Source: Eremomyces bilateralis CBS 781.70 (lineage: Eukaryota; Ascomycota; Dothideomycetes; Eremomycetales; Eremomycetaceae). Taken from it: a DNA stretch of 64,000 nt. The notes below the pieces were generated by a model. It saw nothing but the letters and a program-made list of their open reading frames with translations. It did not search any database and was not told where the DNA came from. The position numbers and the translations under genes were made by a program. The DNA lies in the NCBI RefSeq assembly GCF_010015585.1, contig NW_022985077.1, forward strand, positions 196,510-260,509, written 5' to 3'. Below, piece by piece: positions 24,113-34,808 of the stretch (position 1 is the stretch's first letter; each line of letters starts with the position of its first letter).

Positions 24113-24474
24113 ATGCCTGCAGTCACCTCGGTATACGCGGAGGAGGAGCGGCTTGTCGAGGATCGGCGGAAGTGGCATACGCTTTCGGAGAAGCAGAATG
24201 CTATACTCATCAAGACCACTCCTGTTGCGTACGGCGCCTGCGCAGGATAAGCAAGATAAGTAGCACCACCGCGATTTTACGCTGGCGATCCATTTTAGGT
24301 AGTGAGAGGATCTGGGGATGGCTTCACTTTGCAGGACGAATGGGATATAAAAAGTAAGTTCTGTCGCCAAGGCGCCTTGAGCCAAAACGGCTAGTAAACC
24401 TTTGCTGACTCAGGAACTTTTCGTTGCGAGGTGCAATTTCCAGATTCTCCATAGTTGCTGGCAGAAACCCTCCA
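23792..24474. repeat. Inverted repeat blocks about 640 bp apart
   Basis: TGGAGGGTTTCTGCCAG at 23792-23808 is the exact reverse complement of 24458-24474 (17 bases). CTGGAAATTGC at 23821-23831 is the exact reverse complement of 24433-24443 (11 bases). The two blocks keep their order and nearly their spacing (12 versus 14 bases). The right-hand copy lies in the last exon of the possible small gene, so the left copy may be a relic of a duplicated, inverted piece. Confidence 0.7.
23935..23961. repeat. Small hairpin
   Basis: TTGACCTG, 11-nt loop, CAGGTCAA: an eight-base perfect inverted repeat inside a longer imperfect palindrome running from about 23927 to 23990 (GCAGAGAG... / ...CTCTCAACTGC). 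Confidence 0.6.
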
Positions 24475-24513
24475 ATGATACTCATAACTAGGGTTAAAGA
24501 AGCTCAGAGCTAG
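24113..24513 (+). CDS. Possible small three-exon gene, function unknown
   Basis: Proposed exons 24113-24228, 24303-24353 and 24414-24513; 88 residues. The best evidence is the second intron: GTAAGT at 24354, a TGCTGAC branch site and CAG ending at 24413, which joins RMGYKK to NFSLRGAISRFSIVAGRNPP in frame. The first exon reads MPAVTSVYAEEERLVEDRRKW and on, a plausible charged helix, but its downstream junction (GTACGG ... GTAG) is weak and other joins are possible. I do not recognise the product. It could be a gene fragment, since part of its last exon recurs inverted upstream. RNA-seq reads across 24353/24414 would decide. Confidence 0.35.
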
Positions 24514-25264
24514 CCCATTGGTACAGTTCCGGTCCTCTATACATTTAAGGCTCCGTTTCTTGCGCAGCATACCTGTACCTGCAGTACCGATCAAAATCGA
24601 CAAATATTACCATTTCTACAATTCCAGAATGCACTATCAGCATTCAGTTCCCTCGAATTTCACATGCCCACTAAATCACCCACGTGGTGATGAAGCTGAT
24701 CAACCATCAACTCCACCAATGAACTACGTCATCCCGGGTTACTCGGACCCGCAGCCGCGCGGCCATGACGGGTATAAAACCACCGCCTTCATCCACTCCG
24801 TGCAGAGTAGAGAAATGTATATTTCCGAATTTAGTCGCCGTTGGTTAAACGGTAGGCGAAGAATCATGATTAATGCGACGGGAAGTCGAAGATTGCTGGG
24901 GTCGAAGAATGCCCATATGCTGCTGATACGTGTTAATTCGATATAGCTTACGAAGGCCTGAGAGGCTGGGGATGTAGTGGTTCGGCCATGAAATGTCCTG
25001 TCCAATGGATTACTCGCTGTTAACATCGATGCAATGCGGGCGATGACTGTAACCTTCACGGATTCCGGAGCAGTCACAAGACCACGATGAACGAAAATCT
25101 CCGACGTATCATTCTACGAGGTCGACGCTCGACCGAAGCCGTCGGATGAGATATTCCGACGCACGATGGGTATCACACAAAAGACGCAGTAAAAACATAG
25201 AACCAGGGAGGCCGTTCCCGAACTGCAGACCACGACTCCTTCCACCGAGAATCCCGCGGGTCGG
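24514..25264. other. Intergenic interval before the Ca2+-ATPase 3' end
   Basis: No supportable gene. Frames at 24518-24946 (+) and 24739-25077 (-) overlap one another and have no recognisable domain. Confidence 0.45.
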
Positions 25265-28200
25265 TCACCGCACCGACGACATCCGCTCCATCTTCTTATT
25301 ATCGAACCCGGCGCGCTCCCGCATCCGATACACCTTCTTCCTTAAATGCGCGATCCGCCCCCCCTTAATCCGATGAATGAACCCCAAATTCGACGCGTCG
25401 TCGTCCTCGACGTCGTTCGCGCAGGTATCGGGGAGGAGACGCTGGCGCCACGGCCGTGGCAGGGCGTATGCGCAAACGACGTCGGGGACGCAGCGGATGA
25501 TGGCGCCGACGGGGATGGAGACGAAGCCGATGACGATGGAGATACCCCACTGGGCGGCGGTGATGCGCTCGATCTTGAAGGCCTCGCCGCCGACGAAGAT
25601 GATGAGGATCTGCCCGGCGATCATGACGATGGTGATGGCGATGAACCAGGGGTTTTTGTGGAGGTTTTCGAAGATGTTGAAGTGGTTGTCGAGGCGGCGG
25701 TTGCTGGGGGGTGGGGTTAGTTGTGAGGGGGTGTGGGCGGCAGGGAACTTACTTGATTTCGTTGAAGATCTGCATCCATACGAAGGTGTTGAACACGAGA
25801 GTTTTCAGCTGCTTCATTTCGTACTCGTTGTCCGCATCGTAGCCCAAGATTCCCCTACCGGCGAAATGCAAGATGAGAGTGGCGGTGAGCTGAAAGATGG
25901 CTTGGCCCACGATCATCTTCCACATGTTCAGGGTGATCAGAGGAGCCGACTTCCTGTCCGGTTTCCGATTCAGAATCTTGCGGCTGGGCGGGTCGGTCGC
26001 GAGCGCCAGGGCGGCCAAGGTATCCATGATCAGATTCACCCAAAGAAGTTGAACGGCGGAGAGCACGGATTCTTCCTCCTTACTGGCAACCGCTGAGACA
26101 AACGTAAGAGACACGGCCGTGATATTGACCGTGAGTTGGAACTGTTCCGACATTAGTTCCCGGACGTCAAACGGCACGTCAACGACTCACCTGCAAAAAG
26201 CGCCGCACGGCATCATTGACCGCCCGACCCCACATCAACGCCTTGATAATCGACGCGAAATTGTCGTCCATCAGGATAATCGACGACGCCTCCTTCGCCA
26301 CCTCCGTCCCGGCGATGCCCATCGCGAACCCGACGTCCGACATCTTGAGCGCGGGCGCGTCATTCGTCCCGTCGCCCGTCACCGCGACCGTCTCGTCCAG
26401 CTCCTTCAGCGTCTGCACGAGGATGCGCTTGTCTTCGGGGCTGGAACGCGCGAGCACTTGCAGGTCGGGGACGAGCTTGATCCGCGCGGCTTCGTCGAGC
26501 TTGCGGAAGACGGGGCCTTCCATGACCACGCCGCCAGTCTCTGGGGTGTAGATGCCGCATTCTTTCGCGATGGCTTCGGCGGTGCGGCTGTTGTCTCCGG
26601 TGACCATGCGGATGACGACGCCGGCATGTTGCGCATCTTTGACGGCCTGCTTGACGGCGGGACGGAGGGGATCCTTGATACCGACGACGCCGACGAAGGT
26701 CATTTCTTCGAAGACCTGGGTAAAGTCCGCTTGCGTGGGATCATCGGCCGCGGCGGCACCTGCCGGCGGCCATTGCTCGAAATCCTTGAACAGAAGCGCG
26801 ATGGTGCGAAGCGAATGCGATGCATATTCGGAGATCACGTAGTCCAGCCCCTCGGCGACGGCGCCGGTCAATTCCATGGTGGAAATGTCCGCTCCCGGAT
26901 TGGCGAGGATGCGAGTGCACTTCTGGAGTAGGATCTCCGAGGCGCCCTTTACGTAGACGCGAAACTGGCCACTGGAGAGCTTGACGACGGCGGCCATGTA
27001 CTTGTTGCCGGAATCGAACGGGATGACCTGGGCAATGGTGGCGTTGTCGCGTTCGATATGGACCGGGCCCATACCCATCCGATCGCGAGCGAAGGTCAGA
27101 AGGGCCGTCTCGGTCTTGGAACCGATGAATTCCGAGCCGTCTTCGGATTCGAATGCGGTCGAGTTGATGGCGATGGATTGGAGGATGAGGTCCTTGGTCG
27201 GCTCGGATAAATTGGTGACGAAATCAGTCGGTGACACCTCGCTTGCTTTCTCGTCCTCTGCAGAGACGGATCGTTCGGTCTCGCCATCCAATGCCGTGGA
27301 CGTCGCCGTACCGGTCGTCACTCCGAGCTGTGTGCTCTGTCCAACAGTGGCGGCAACCATCGTCATCTTGTTCTCAGTGAGGGTACCTGTCTTATCCGTG
27401 CAGACGGTGGTCGCGTTGCCCATCGTTTCGCACGCTCGCAACACTCGGACCAAGTTGTTGTCTTTCAGCATTCTCGTCGTCGCGAACGCGAGAGCCAGGG
27501 TTACTGCCAGCGGCAACCCTTCCGGAACGGCCACGACTACCACCGTCACGGCTACGATGAAGATCTGCAGGAAATTCTGACCCTTCTGCGCGGGGGTCGC
27601 TCCGGATCCCTTCAGCTGCACGAGGAATTTGATGAATAGAACGATGAACAATAAGAGGGCCGCAAGACCTCCAAGCTTCGCAATGTTATCTGCCAAGACG
27701 TTCAGTTTCCGTTGAAGGGGAGTAGCTTCGACATCTTCCTGAAGCGACATCATGGTACGGCCATATGTCGAATTGACTCCGACTGCAGTGGCAAGGTAAT
27801 GGCCGGTGCCTTCAGCGATCTTGCTGCCAGAGAGAATGAAGGGGTCCAGTTTATGTAGGTCGGCGTCACCATCTCCTCTCAAGACATCCATGACACGATC
27901 CGCCGCCTGCTTCTTCAGCAGATCCGATTCGCCGGTCGCCGAGGATTCGTCGCATTTAACGTTGTTCGAGCTGATGATGATTCCATCGACTGGGATGACT
28001 TCGCCCGGTTCGATCAGCATGACATCTCCCACGAGGATATCATACACCGAGATCTCCATGGTCCGTCCAGATCGGATGCATTTGGCTTTCCGATCATCTT
28101 TCTTCCGGTTCAGCTTGATGAACTGGCGCTCCTTCTGATAGTCGTTTAGAGTTCCGACGACGACCACGATCAATATCGCAACAATAATCGCAACCCCCTC

Positions 28201-28989
28201 GACCCACTCGACCTTCGCTTCGCCTGGCTCATGTTCCTGACCGAACGTCTGGTAGAGCCCGAGAGCCAAGGAGATGATCGCCGCGACTGTCAGGAGGATC
28301 AACACCTTGTCGTTATATGCGATCCATGCCAGCTCCCAGATCGATTTCGCCTTCTTCGCCGGCAATCGATTGTCATTGAACACCCTCTTTCGATCGACGA
28401 ACGCATCACTCTCCGACGTGGTGGATGTGGTAGGTGTGGTGGGTGTCTTCGTGGCAGCACCGTTTGAAGCCGTGCCGGTCGCATCGTAGAAAGATACTCC
28501 GCCTTCGAGTACCGTTTCGTCGATACTGAGACCGGAGGTGCGATTCGTTCGCAGACCTCGTTCGAAGCCCCCAAGTCCTCCAAGTGCATAGAAGGCGCCC
28601 AAGCTCTTCGGGTTCAGCAACTTCCCCAGCTGTCCCGGAGTGAAAGCGAATGGGTTGTTTTCTACCTCGAAGAGGTGTTCGGAGCCGGGATCGGGGGAGA
28701 GGGCTTCAGAGTCTTCGGTGACGCCTTTGATGGTCAATTCTGGGGCCTTCCCGTGAATAGCGGATACGGGTTCCTAGTGATCCTCCGGATTAGTATAAGA
28801 ACCGTACCAGTCGCTCCGAGGCCAGATTTAACCTTCTGAACATGATGAAGGCAGCAAATCTAGCATGTTCTGGATTCTTGTTTGATGGTTTCATGAAGCC
28901 CGACTTACTAAGTTCTGGAAGGTGCCTTGCTTCTCCGTCACCCCAGGATCTGACCCATTGCCTGCTTCAAGGTCTTTTGGAGTTGCCAT
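25265..28989 (-). CDS. P-type Ca2+-transporting ATPase, plasma-membrane (PMC1) type
   Basis: Four exons on the minus strand: 28989-28909, 28773-26191, 26141-25753, 25703-25265; 1163 residues. All introns are GT-AG (135, 49 and 48 nt). The first exon (MATPKDLEAGNGSDP...) supplies the true start. The frame that opens at 28737 with a TTG is internal. The P-type core is complete: the TGES-type actuator loop (SSATGESDLL), the phosphorylation site CTDKTGTLT with D487, the nucleotide-binding region, TGDGTNDAPAL, and the C-terminal membrane helices. PEGLPLAV marks the calcium-binding helix M4. The N-terminal FAFTPGQLGKLLNPKSL segment is typical of fungal PMC-type pumps. There is no long C-terminal calmodulin tail. 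It should remove cytosolic calcium into the vacuole or out of the cell. The best name is a Pmc1 homologue; fungi often carry several paralogues. Confidence 0.95.
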
Positions 28990-30767
28990 GTTGACGAAGT
29001 GATTGCAATTGGAATTCTGGAAGGCAGGTTCAAATCATGCAGGCGGTCTTTAATGAATGGACTTCACACTTCACAGATGGGCGGAGTGAATCAGCCCAAG
29101 GCGCGGATTGGGGCCTCAAAGCTTCCGTATGAATTGATTGCGCGGCTGTGCAAACGCGCGACAAACGAAATTGAGAGAATTGATGGGAGCCTTCAGTAAT
29201 CCACGAAAGAAAGCAAACACAGCCACGTCAATGAAGCTGAGCTACCTAGTGAAGCTACTGGTAAAGCCACCCGCAGTCAGCGATTCTTACATGTAAGCGG
29301 TGACGGGTGCGAGTAAGTGCATTGTTCACGAAAGCGCCCAAAAACCACGTCACATCATAATCACGAGGTCTCGAGGTCTGCAACGCAGCATCGTCATTTC
29401 ATTTCATGCGCGACCACTCACCAGTCACCACTGACACTTCATTAGGCTGGCATGGGCAGCACAAGGCCCAAGCCGAGAGTACGAGAGCGAGAGTGAAACT
29501 TGGTGAGAAATGTTTCATTTTCCGGATTTGTTGGCACCTGCCGCACCCTATGGGTGGATACTGGATGCATGTGACTTTGCATCGGCAGAACCAATGGGTT
29601 GGGGACTTGGGGTGGTGAGTCTAGGGGTGTCCTCGTATTCTATTGGACAATTCCGTGCCTTGGTGATGCTGAATTGCAGGAGATTTGCCACAACATAAAC
29701 ATTCCATCATCAGAAGAGAATAAGCCCAAGAGAATCACACTCTGCTTGCCTATGCATCCATTATCATGACCATCGGTCTGCATTCTGCAACCCCACGACA
29801 AGCGCCGCAACCGTTGGAATTGGGACCGGATCAGGATATCCAAGGCGGATTTGGACCTCCATCTGAGCTTCATTCCATCCTAGTTGCGGGATTTCTTTCA
29901 TGGTGAGGAACTTCAATCTTCGGGTTCGCAGCCAGGATAGTCCAGACTGTCAAGACAAGCGTTTTAATATCGCGCATTTCCACCGGCAGCAGCAAGTAAG
30001 AGGAAGCCACTGTTGCACGTGGGTGTTGAGAATCTTGATATGTATTATCCCTTTACTCGGTCTGTTGTGGTTGCCCGTTTCAGTTTGAAGGCTGTGCTGA
30101 TTACTGTTGGGAGCCTGGGGGAAAGACTAAAGAGCATCTAAAGAAGTCAGGATCAACAGGGGTCACCCTCCTACAATTGTGATTGGCTGGACCCTTCACC
30201 GAGAAACCACTTGGCATCGATCCCGACGCCTTTTCACTTTTTCATCCAGCAGAGACGCGATCTCCTCACGATATCCCGAATATTATTCCCTCATGTGAAT
30301 GGTGAACCCCCAACCTTCACGAACGCCGGTTCGAAGATAAGATCATGTTCTTCATTCCGGCAATATCACTGGTTTATCACCATCTATACCATTGTATGGA
30401 TATGATACGGTCGGTCCTAAAAATGCCATCCAACATACCACCGTGATAGACTATGCGATTGACTCCAGCTAGCTATAGGACGTCCTTTCCTCCGCTGTGT
30501 GTTATCGGTAAGCGTTCAGTCGGACTACCCCTCGCTCTATCTCTCACTATATTAATCTCTCAGTAAGGCTTCGGGCAAGCTTAAATATCCCCCAAGGGAA
30601 AAGCAGTGAATATCAATCATGAATTCTTATTTCCTACTTCTCGTCTCCTAGCTCCGTGGTTCCTAGGTCTTCACTCCTCCTATCCGACTTTCTGATGCTC
30701 ATCATGGGCTATTCGTCTTGATCACTCTACTAGACTCAGTCATCCATCGTAAACTCTCACCCGTCCA
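28990..30767. other. Divergent intergenic region between the pump and the transporter
   Basis: About 1.8 kb between two outward-reading membrane transport genes, so it should hold both promoters. Open frames here are all under 100 codons and show no domain. Confidence 0.5.
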
Positions 30768-32781
30768 TTGCCTCACTTCACCCTGGATAACGCAAAGGAC
30801 GAAAAGAAGGTTCACTCGGGAGAGGAGCCAGTCCATGCCTCGTCAACCGACAATCACCAGAAGGGGCCTGGATGCTTCGGTGTCATCCTCGAGACCTACA
30901 GGTCTTTCTCCCCTCTTGAGAAGCGGAACATTATCATCTACGTGGTCGGCATCATGCTGTACAAGGTAACAAACCCCTCCTTGGCCTCCATCGGTCCCTT
31001 TGCTATCAATATGCGAATAGCCCCCTGAGGTGCCGTCGGCTATTTGATCCTAGCTTCATGTGACTCTGTTGTATAGCTTTAGAGGTACACGGTTACTAAA
31101 ACCCTTCAACTCTTTGAAATCCCTTATTCAATGCTATGCACACGCTATCTCAACCCCACCATTATCACTTTCGCAACCAATTTAACTGACCTCTCACAGT
31201 TCGGTCTCGAGGCTTTCAACGGATCCATCGTCGCCCTTGCCACCAACCGCTACGACTACGAGGCCTTTCTCAACAAGACTCCCTCCAGGACCTTCGCCCG
31301 AGTTGGCCTCCTGACCGGCCTGAATCAAGCATTCCAGTGCGTTGGATCCATCCTGATCGCGCCGCTGGTCAAGCATTTCCGCACCAAGAATGTCCTCCTT
31401 TCCGCCGTCATGATCTTCGGTCTCTTCACTGCAGTTCTGTTGATCGTTGATGCCGCCACGGGTGGTTCCTTTGCCCCACCGGCGTATCGGAAGAAGCACC
31501 CCAAAAACGACTTCAGCTACTATGGCGACTACGCCAATGATGGGATCATCCCAATCTATACCTTCGCCGGGGTCGCCTACGGTATGGTGGAGTTGATCCG
31601 TCGCGTCATCCCCCGCGACATCGTCGGCGGCGACGTCCGCAAACTGCGCCTCATGGATGCGTTTGTCCACATTCTCTACGAGGTTGCCGGAACGTCGGGG
31701 GCTTTCTGCACCGCGTTGGGGCTCATCCCGCGGTTCGGCAACAACTACTCCTTCTTGATCACGCCCATCTGCTTCGCGTTTGCCGCGGTGGCGTGGTTCT
31801 TCATCCGGGAAGAAAAGCGGGCCGCCCAGATCGAAGGCGCGCTGGGGGATCAGCCACCGTTCCTCAAAGCCGTGCTGGTTGGCTTCTGGCTCTTCATCGA
31901 GTCTGTCTGGACCGGGGGGAAGATTCTCTTCACATCACGCAAGTTCGTTTGGTTGGTTCCGGGATACGCCGTGGCGTTGTATATGCACCGATACCTCGAA
32001 AACGGCCTCGCGCCCGCCATTGCGCGTCGCTACCTGGGGAACTCGGCGTGGAGTCAGATCGCCGTGGGCGGTAGCAACTTCGGAGAGCTGTTGGGGGCTG
32101 TGTCGGTGATTCTCTTCGCCGGTTCCATCCCAACCCCGATGCCATTCCTGCGTCTGGATTCCCTCCTGCTTCTGATTGTCTGGTATTTAGGTTACTGGTG
32201 AGTCTCGTCTACCATCACAAACCAACCCCAACTTGGGTGCTAACCGGCACAGGTATCCTCCGAGCGGCGAGATGAACCAGGCTTGGATCATGGCAGCAAC
32301 CTTCATCCCTATCTCATTCGGCTGGGCCGCAGGTGATGTCTCCCTTGCGGCATATATCCAATCTTCGCTCGCTCGTGTGGAATCGCGCACAACCAACGTA
32401 TCCGCCTTGGGTGCTGTCATGGCCTTCCTATACAGCTTCTACATCGGTTCGTCAAGCGCAACGCGGGGTTGACGGGTTGCTAATGGTCGAACAGTCACAT
32501 ACGCGATCTGCTCGCCGCTGCTTGGAAAGTACATCGATTCGGTTAGCAATAAGAACAATGGCGACATTCACCAGGCGGTCCGTATGGTCGGTGGAGTCCA
32601 CTTTACGGTGGCTTGTGTGCTTGTACTCTGTTCCACTTTCGTTCCAAAGGGTGCTTTGAGTTTGAACCCTCCTCTTCTAAGTGATGGGCACTTGGACGAG
32701 AAGCCCATCGTGGATGGGGCCGTGAAAGAAGAGGCCAGGAAAGAAGGGGCCGTGGAAGAAGCCATTGCATCGATAAAATAG
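30768..32781 (+). CDS. Multi-pass membrane transporter, MFS-like; start codon unresolved
   Basis: Exons about 30768-30965, 31200-32197, 32253-32446 and 32495-32781, all GT-AG; about 558 residues if read from the TTG at 30768. After a polar N terminus comes FSPLEKRNIIIYVVGIMLYK, and the splice to FGLEAFNGSIVALATNRYDY restores a continuous helix region. Many hydrophobic segments follow (for example FWLFIESVWTGGKILF, WIMAATFIPISFGWAAGDVSLAAYIQ), as do a GGDVRKLRLMDAFVHILYEVAGTSGAF loop and an acidic C terminus. It looks like a fungal major-facilitator-type protein; the substrate is unknown. No ATG exists in the first-exon frame before M of GIMLYK. A stop lies just upstream, and the context CCATTGCCTCAC is one base away from an ATG. 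Either translation starts at a non-AUG codon, there is an unseen upstream exon, or the start has been lost. Intron 1 (234 nt) is long for this window. Confidence 0.8.
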
Positions 32782-32873
32782 AGCACAAGGAATTAAGCGC
32801 GCTGGAGGCTCATGCTAGAAAATTCTCTCTAATCGTACAGATGAAGATAGTAGGTATACACACCCTAATGACG

Positions 32874-33875
32874 CTACCGCATTTCGAATTGACTGTCTTT
32901 CTCCAGCCACGTCCTGAAATCCTTCAGCTCCGGATGCTCCTTTCTCAGCGCCGCGATATCCGCCTTAAACCCATGATCATAAAACCACCTCATCATCAGC
33001 CTAAAATCCTTCGCCATCCACATAATAAACCAACTAACAAACCCATACGTCCTCGGCAGCTCCTTCCCCGTCTTCGTCTTAAACACCTCCTCCACCTGCT
33101 TCAACGTCACCTCATCCCCCGCCAACGACACCGCCTTCCCCGCCCACTGCTCCGGCGCCACGAACGCCTTCGCCGCGAACACCCCGATATCCTTCAACCC
33201 GACCATCTGCAGCGGCCGATCCCTCACCTCCTGCGCCCACGCGGTCACGAACACGCGCCCGAAGAATGTCGGGAGGAAATTCTCCATGTACGCTGTCGGG
33301 CGAAGGATCGTCCAGGCCATCCCGCTCGCGCCGTCTTTGGTAGCGGCGAAGAGGTGCTCCTCGACGCGGTGCTTGGCGATGAAGTGCGGGACGTTGGTAG
33401 GGTTGGTGAGGGAGGCGGGTTTGGTGAGGGAGGTGGCGCCGCCACGGTCGACGGAGGCATAGACGAAGTACTGCACGCCGGATTGGATGGCGTGGTCGAT
33501 GAGGGCTTTGCCTTGGCGTTCTTCGGTGCCGGATTTGACGCCGATGGCGAGCTGGTGGGACATCAGTCGTGTTCTGAATAATACTGCGAGGATCTCGCCC
33601 CGACGCCGGAGATCTCATACCTGAACGCTGAACACTCCCCAGATCGGCCGCGATGTCGCCTTCTTCGCGCTCTGGAATACGGCGGCCACGTCGTCGAGAT
33701 TCCCCTGGACGAGTTTGATTGACGGAGATTTTTGGGCGAGTTTCGTCGCGGAGGGGGAGGCGGTGTCTCTGGTGACGGCGAGTATCTCGAAGTCGGCTTT
33801 GGTTGCAAGGAGGGCGTCGATGACGGCGCCGCCTTGTTGGCCGGTAGCTCCGGTGATGAGGATAGCGTTTGTCAT
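32874..33875 (-). CDS. NmrA-like NAD(P)-binding Rossmann protein
   Basis: Two exons on the minus strand, 33875-33621 and 33551-32874, with a 69-nt intron (GTATGA...CAG); 310 residues. The dinucleotide-binding loop GATGQQGG starts at residue 9. KLVQGNLDD, then YFVYASVDRGG and WTILRPTAYMENFLP, are characteristic of the NmrA/atypical short-chain dehydrogenase family. The splice joins GVFSVQ to LAIGVKSGTEERQGK, the usual order in this family. Members act as redox sensors binding transcription factors (as NmrA does AreA) or as isoflavone-reductase-like enzymes; which applies here is unknown. It is convergent with the transporter (92 bases between stops). A TATA element lies about 95 bases upstream. 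Confidence 0.92.
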
Positions 33876-34808
33876 TTTTTGTTAGGTTATGAACTTAATT
33901 TGGGGGTTTGACTTATGGTCTTGACGACTGAACTGAGAACTGTGGACTAAATGTTCTAATTCCTTACCTTATATATATACTCTCGATTCATTGTCGATCG
34001 AGGGGTCCACGAGCCAGGGATGGTCAAGAGCACCAGTCACATATCTCCAGTGCATATCGATTTGTCAGACGGCTCAACTGTAATCCAACTTCAACTGGTC
34101 CACTCTAAGCGAATGTGGCTGAAAATCTTCGCAAGTTGAGGGCGGCTGTGATTTTCCTCGATTAATATTCGTCCTGAACCATAACATGTTGGATGAGGGG
34201 TCGACAAACGAGGTTAGACGGGGACGCCACCGATCCGCTAGCCAGGGGGAGGACCATCTCGGCCAAAATAGAACGCGAACACCGAAGTTCCATGAGGCTT
34301 TGAAATGCACCCTGGTTGATTATGTTATGCAACACACCTTCGAAAGGAGAATTTCATAGACATTGGTCTTTCCAATCATATTATGGAATAACAATATCTG
34401 TGAAGGTTGTGAAGACCGTGAAGGCCGAGGAGGCAACTTGTCGTCCGTCCTTGGGGGCGGAAACGGGCAGGTTTGTTGTTTGGTCCCCGAACTTCTCGAT
34501 GTGAATACCAATCCATCTCTTTCTTCCTGTGTTAGGTGGGTATGCCAAGGCGGAGTGTTGGGCAGTCTTTCAATCAAGCTCTTTGTCAAAGGATACGATG
34601 TCCTTGTTTGCTGCTACCTTGGTGACCACAGGTCCCTGACCGATGGTCAAACTCCCTGCAATATGATGAAATTGTAGTATTCATCTGCTCACTCCATCCG
34701 TCTACTTTTAGACGGTAGTGGGTATCCTGCGGTGTATGTATGCCCCATAAAACACAATGTCTGAACTCCTTGAACTGTCGAAGCAATTGACACCCATGGT
34801 CCACCGCG
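33876..34808. other. Intergenic interval
   Basis: Promoter of the NmrA-like gene on the left and the 3' end of the next minus-strand gene on the right. Frames at 34320-34589 (-) and 34363-34677 (+) are overlapping and unrecognised. Confidence 0.5.
33969..33980 (-). promoter_or_regulatory. TATA box of the NmrA-like gene
   Basis: On the minus strand, GTATATATATAA lies about 95 bases before the ATG at 33875, the right distance for a core promoter with a short leader. Confidence 0.55.

Noticed and set aside
25377-26931. Long plus frames across the Ca2+-ATPase
   Set aside because: Antisense to the conserved P-type ATPase motifs; no independent domain.
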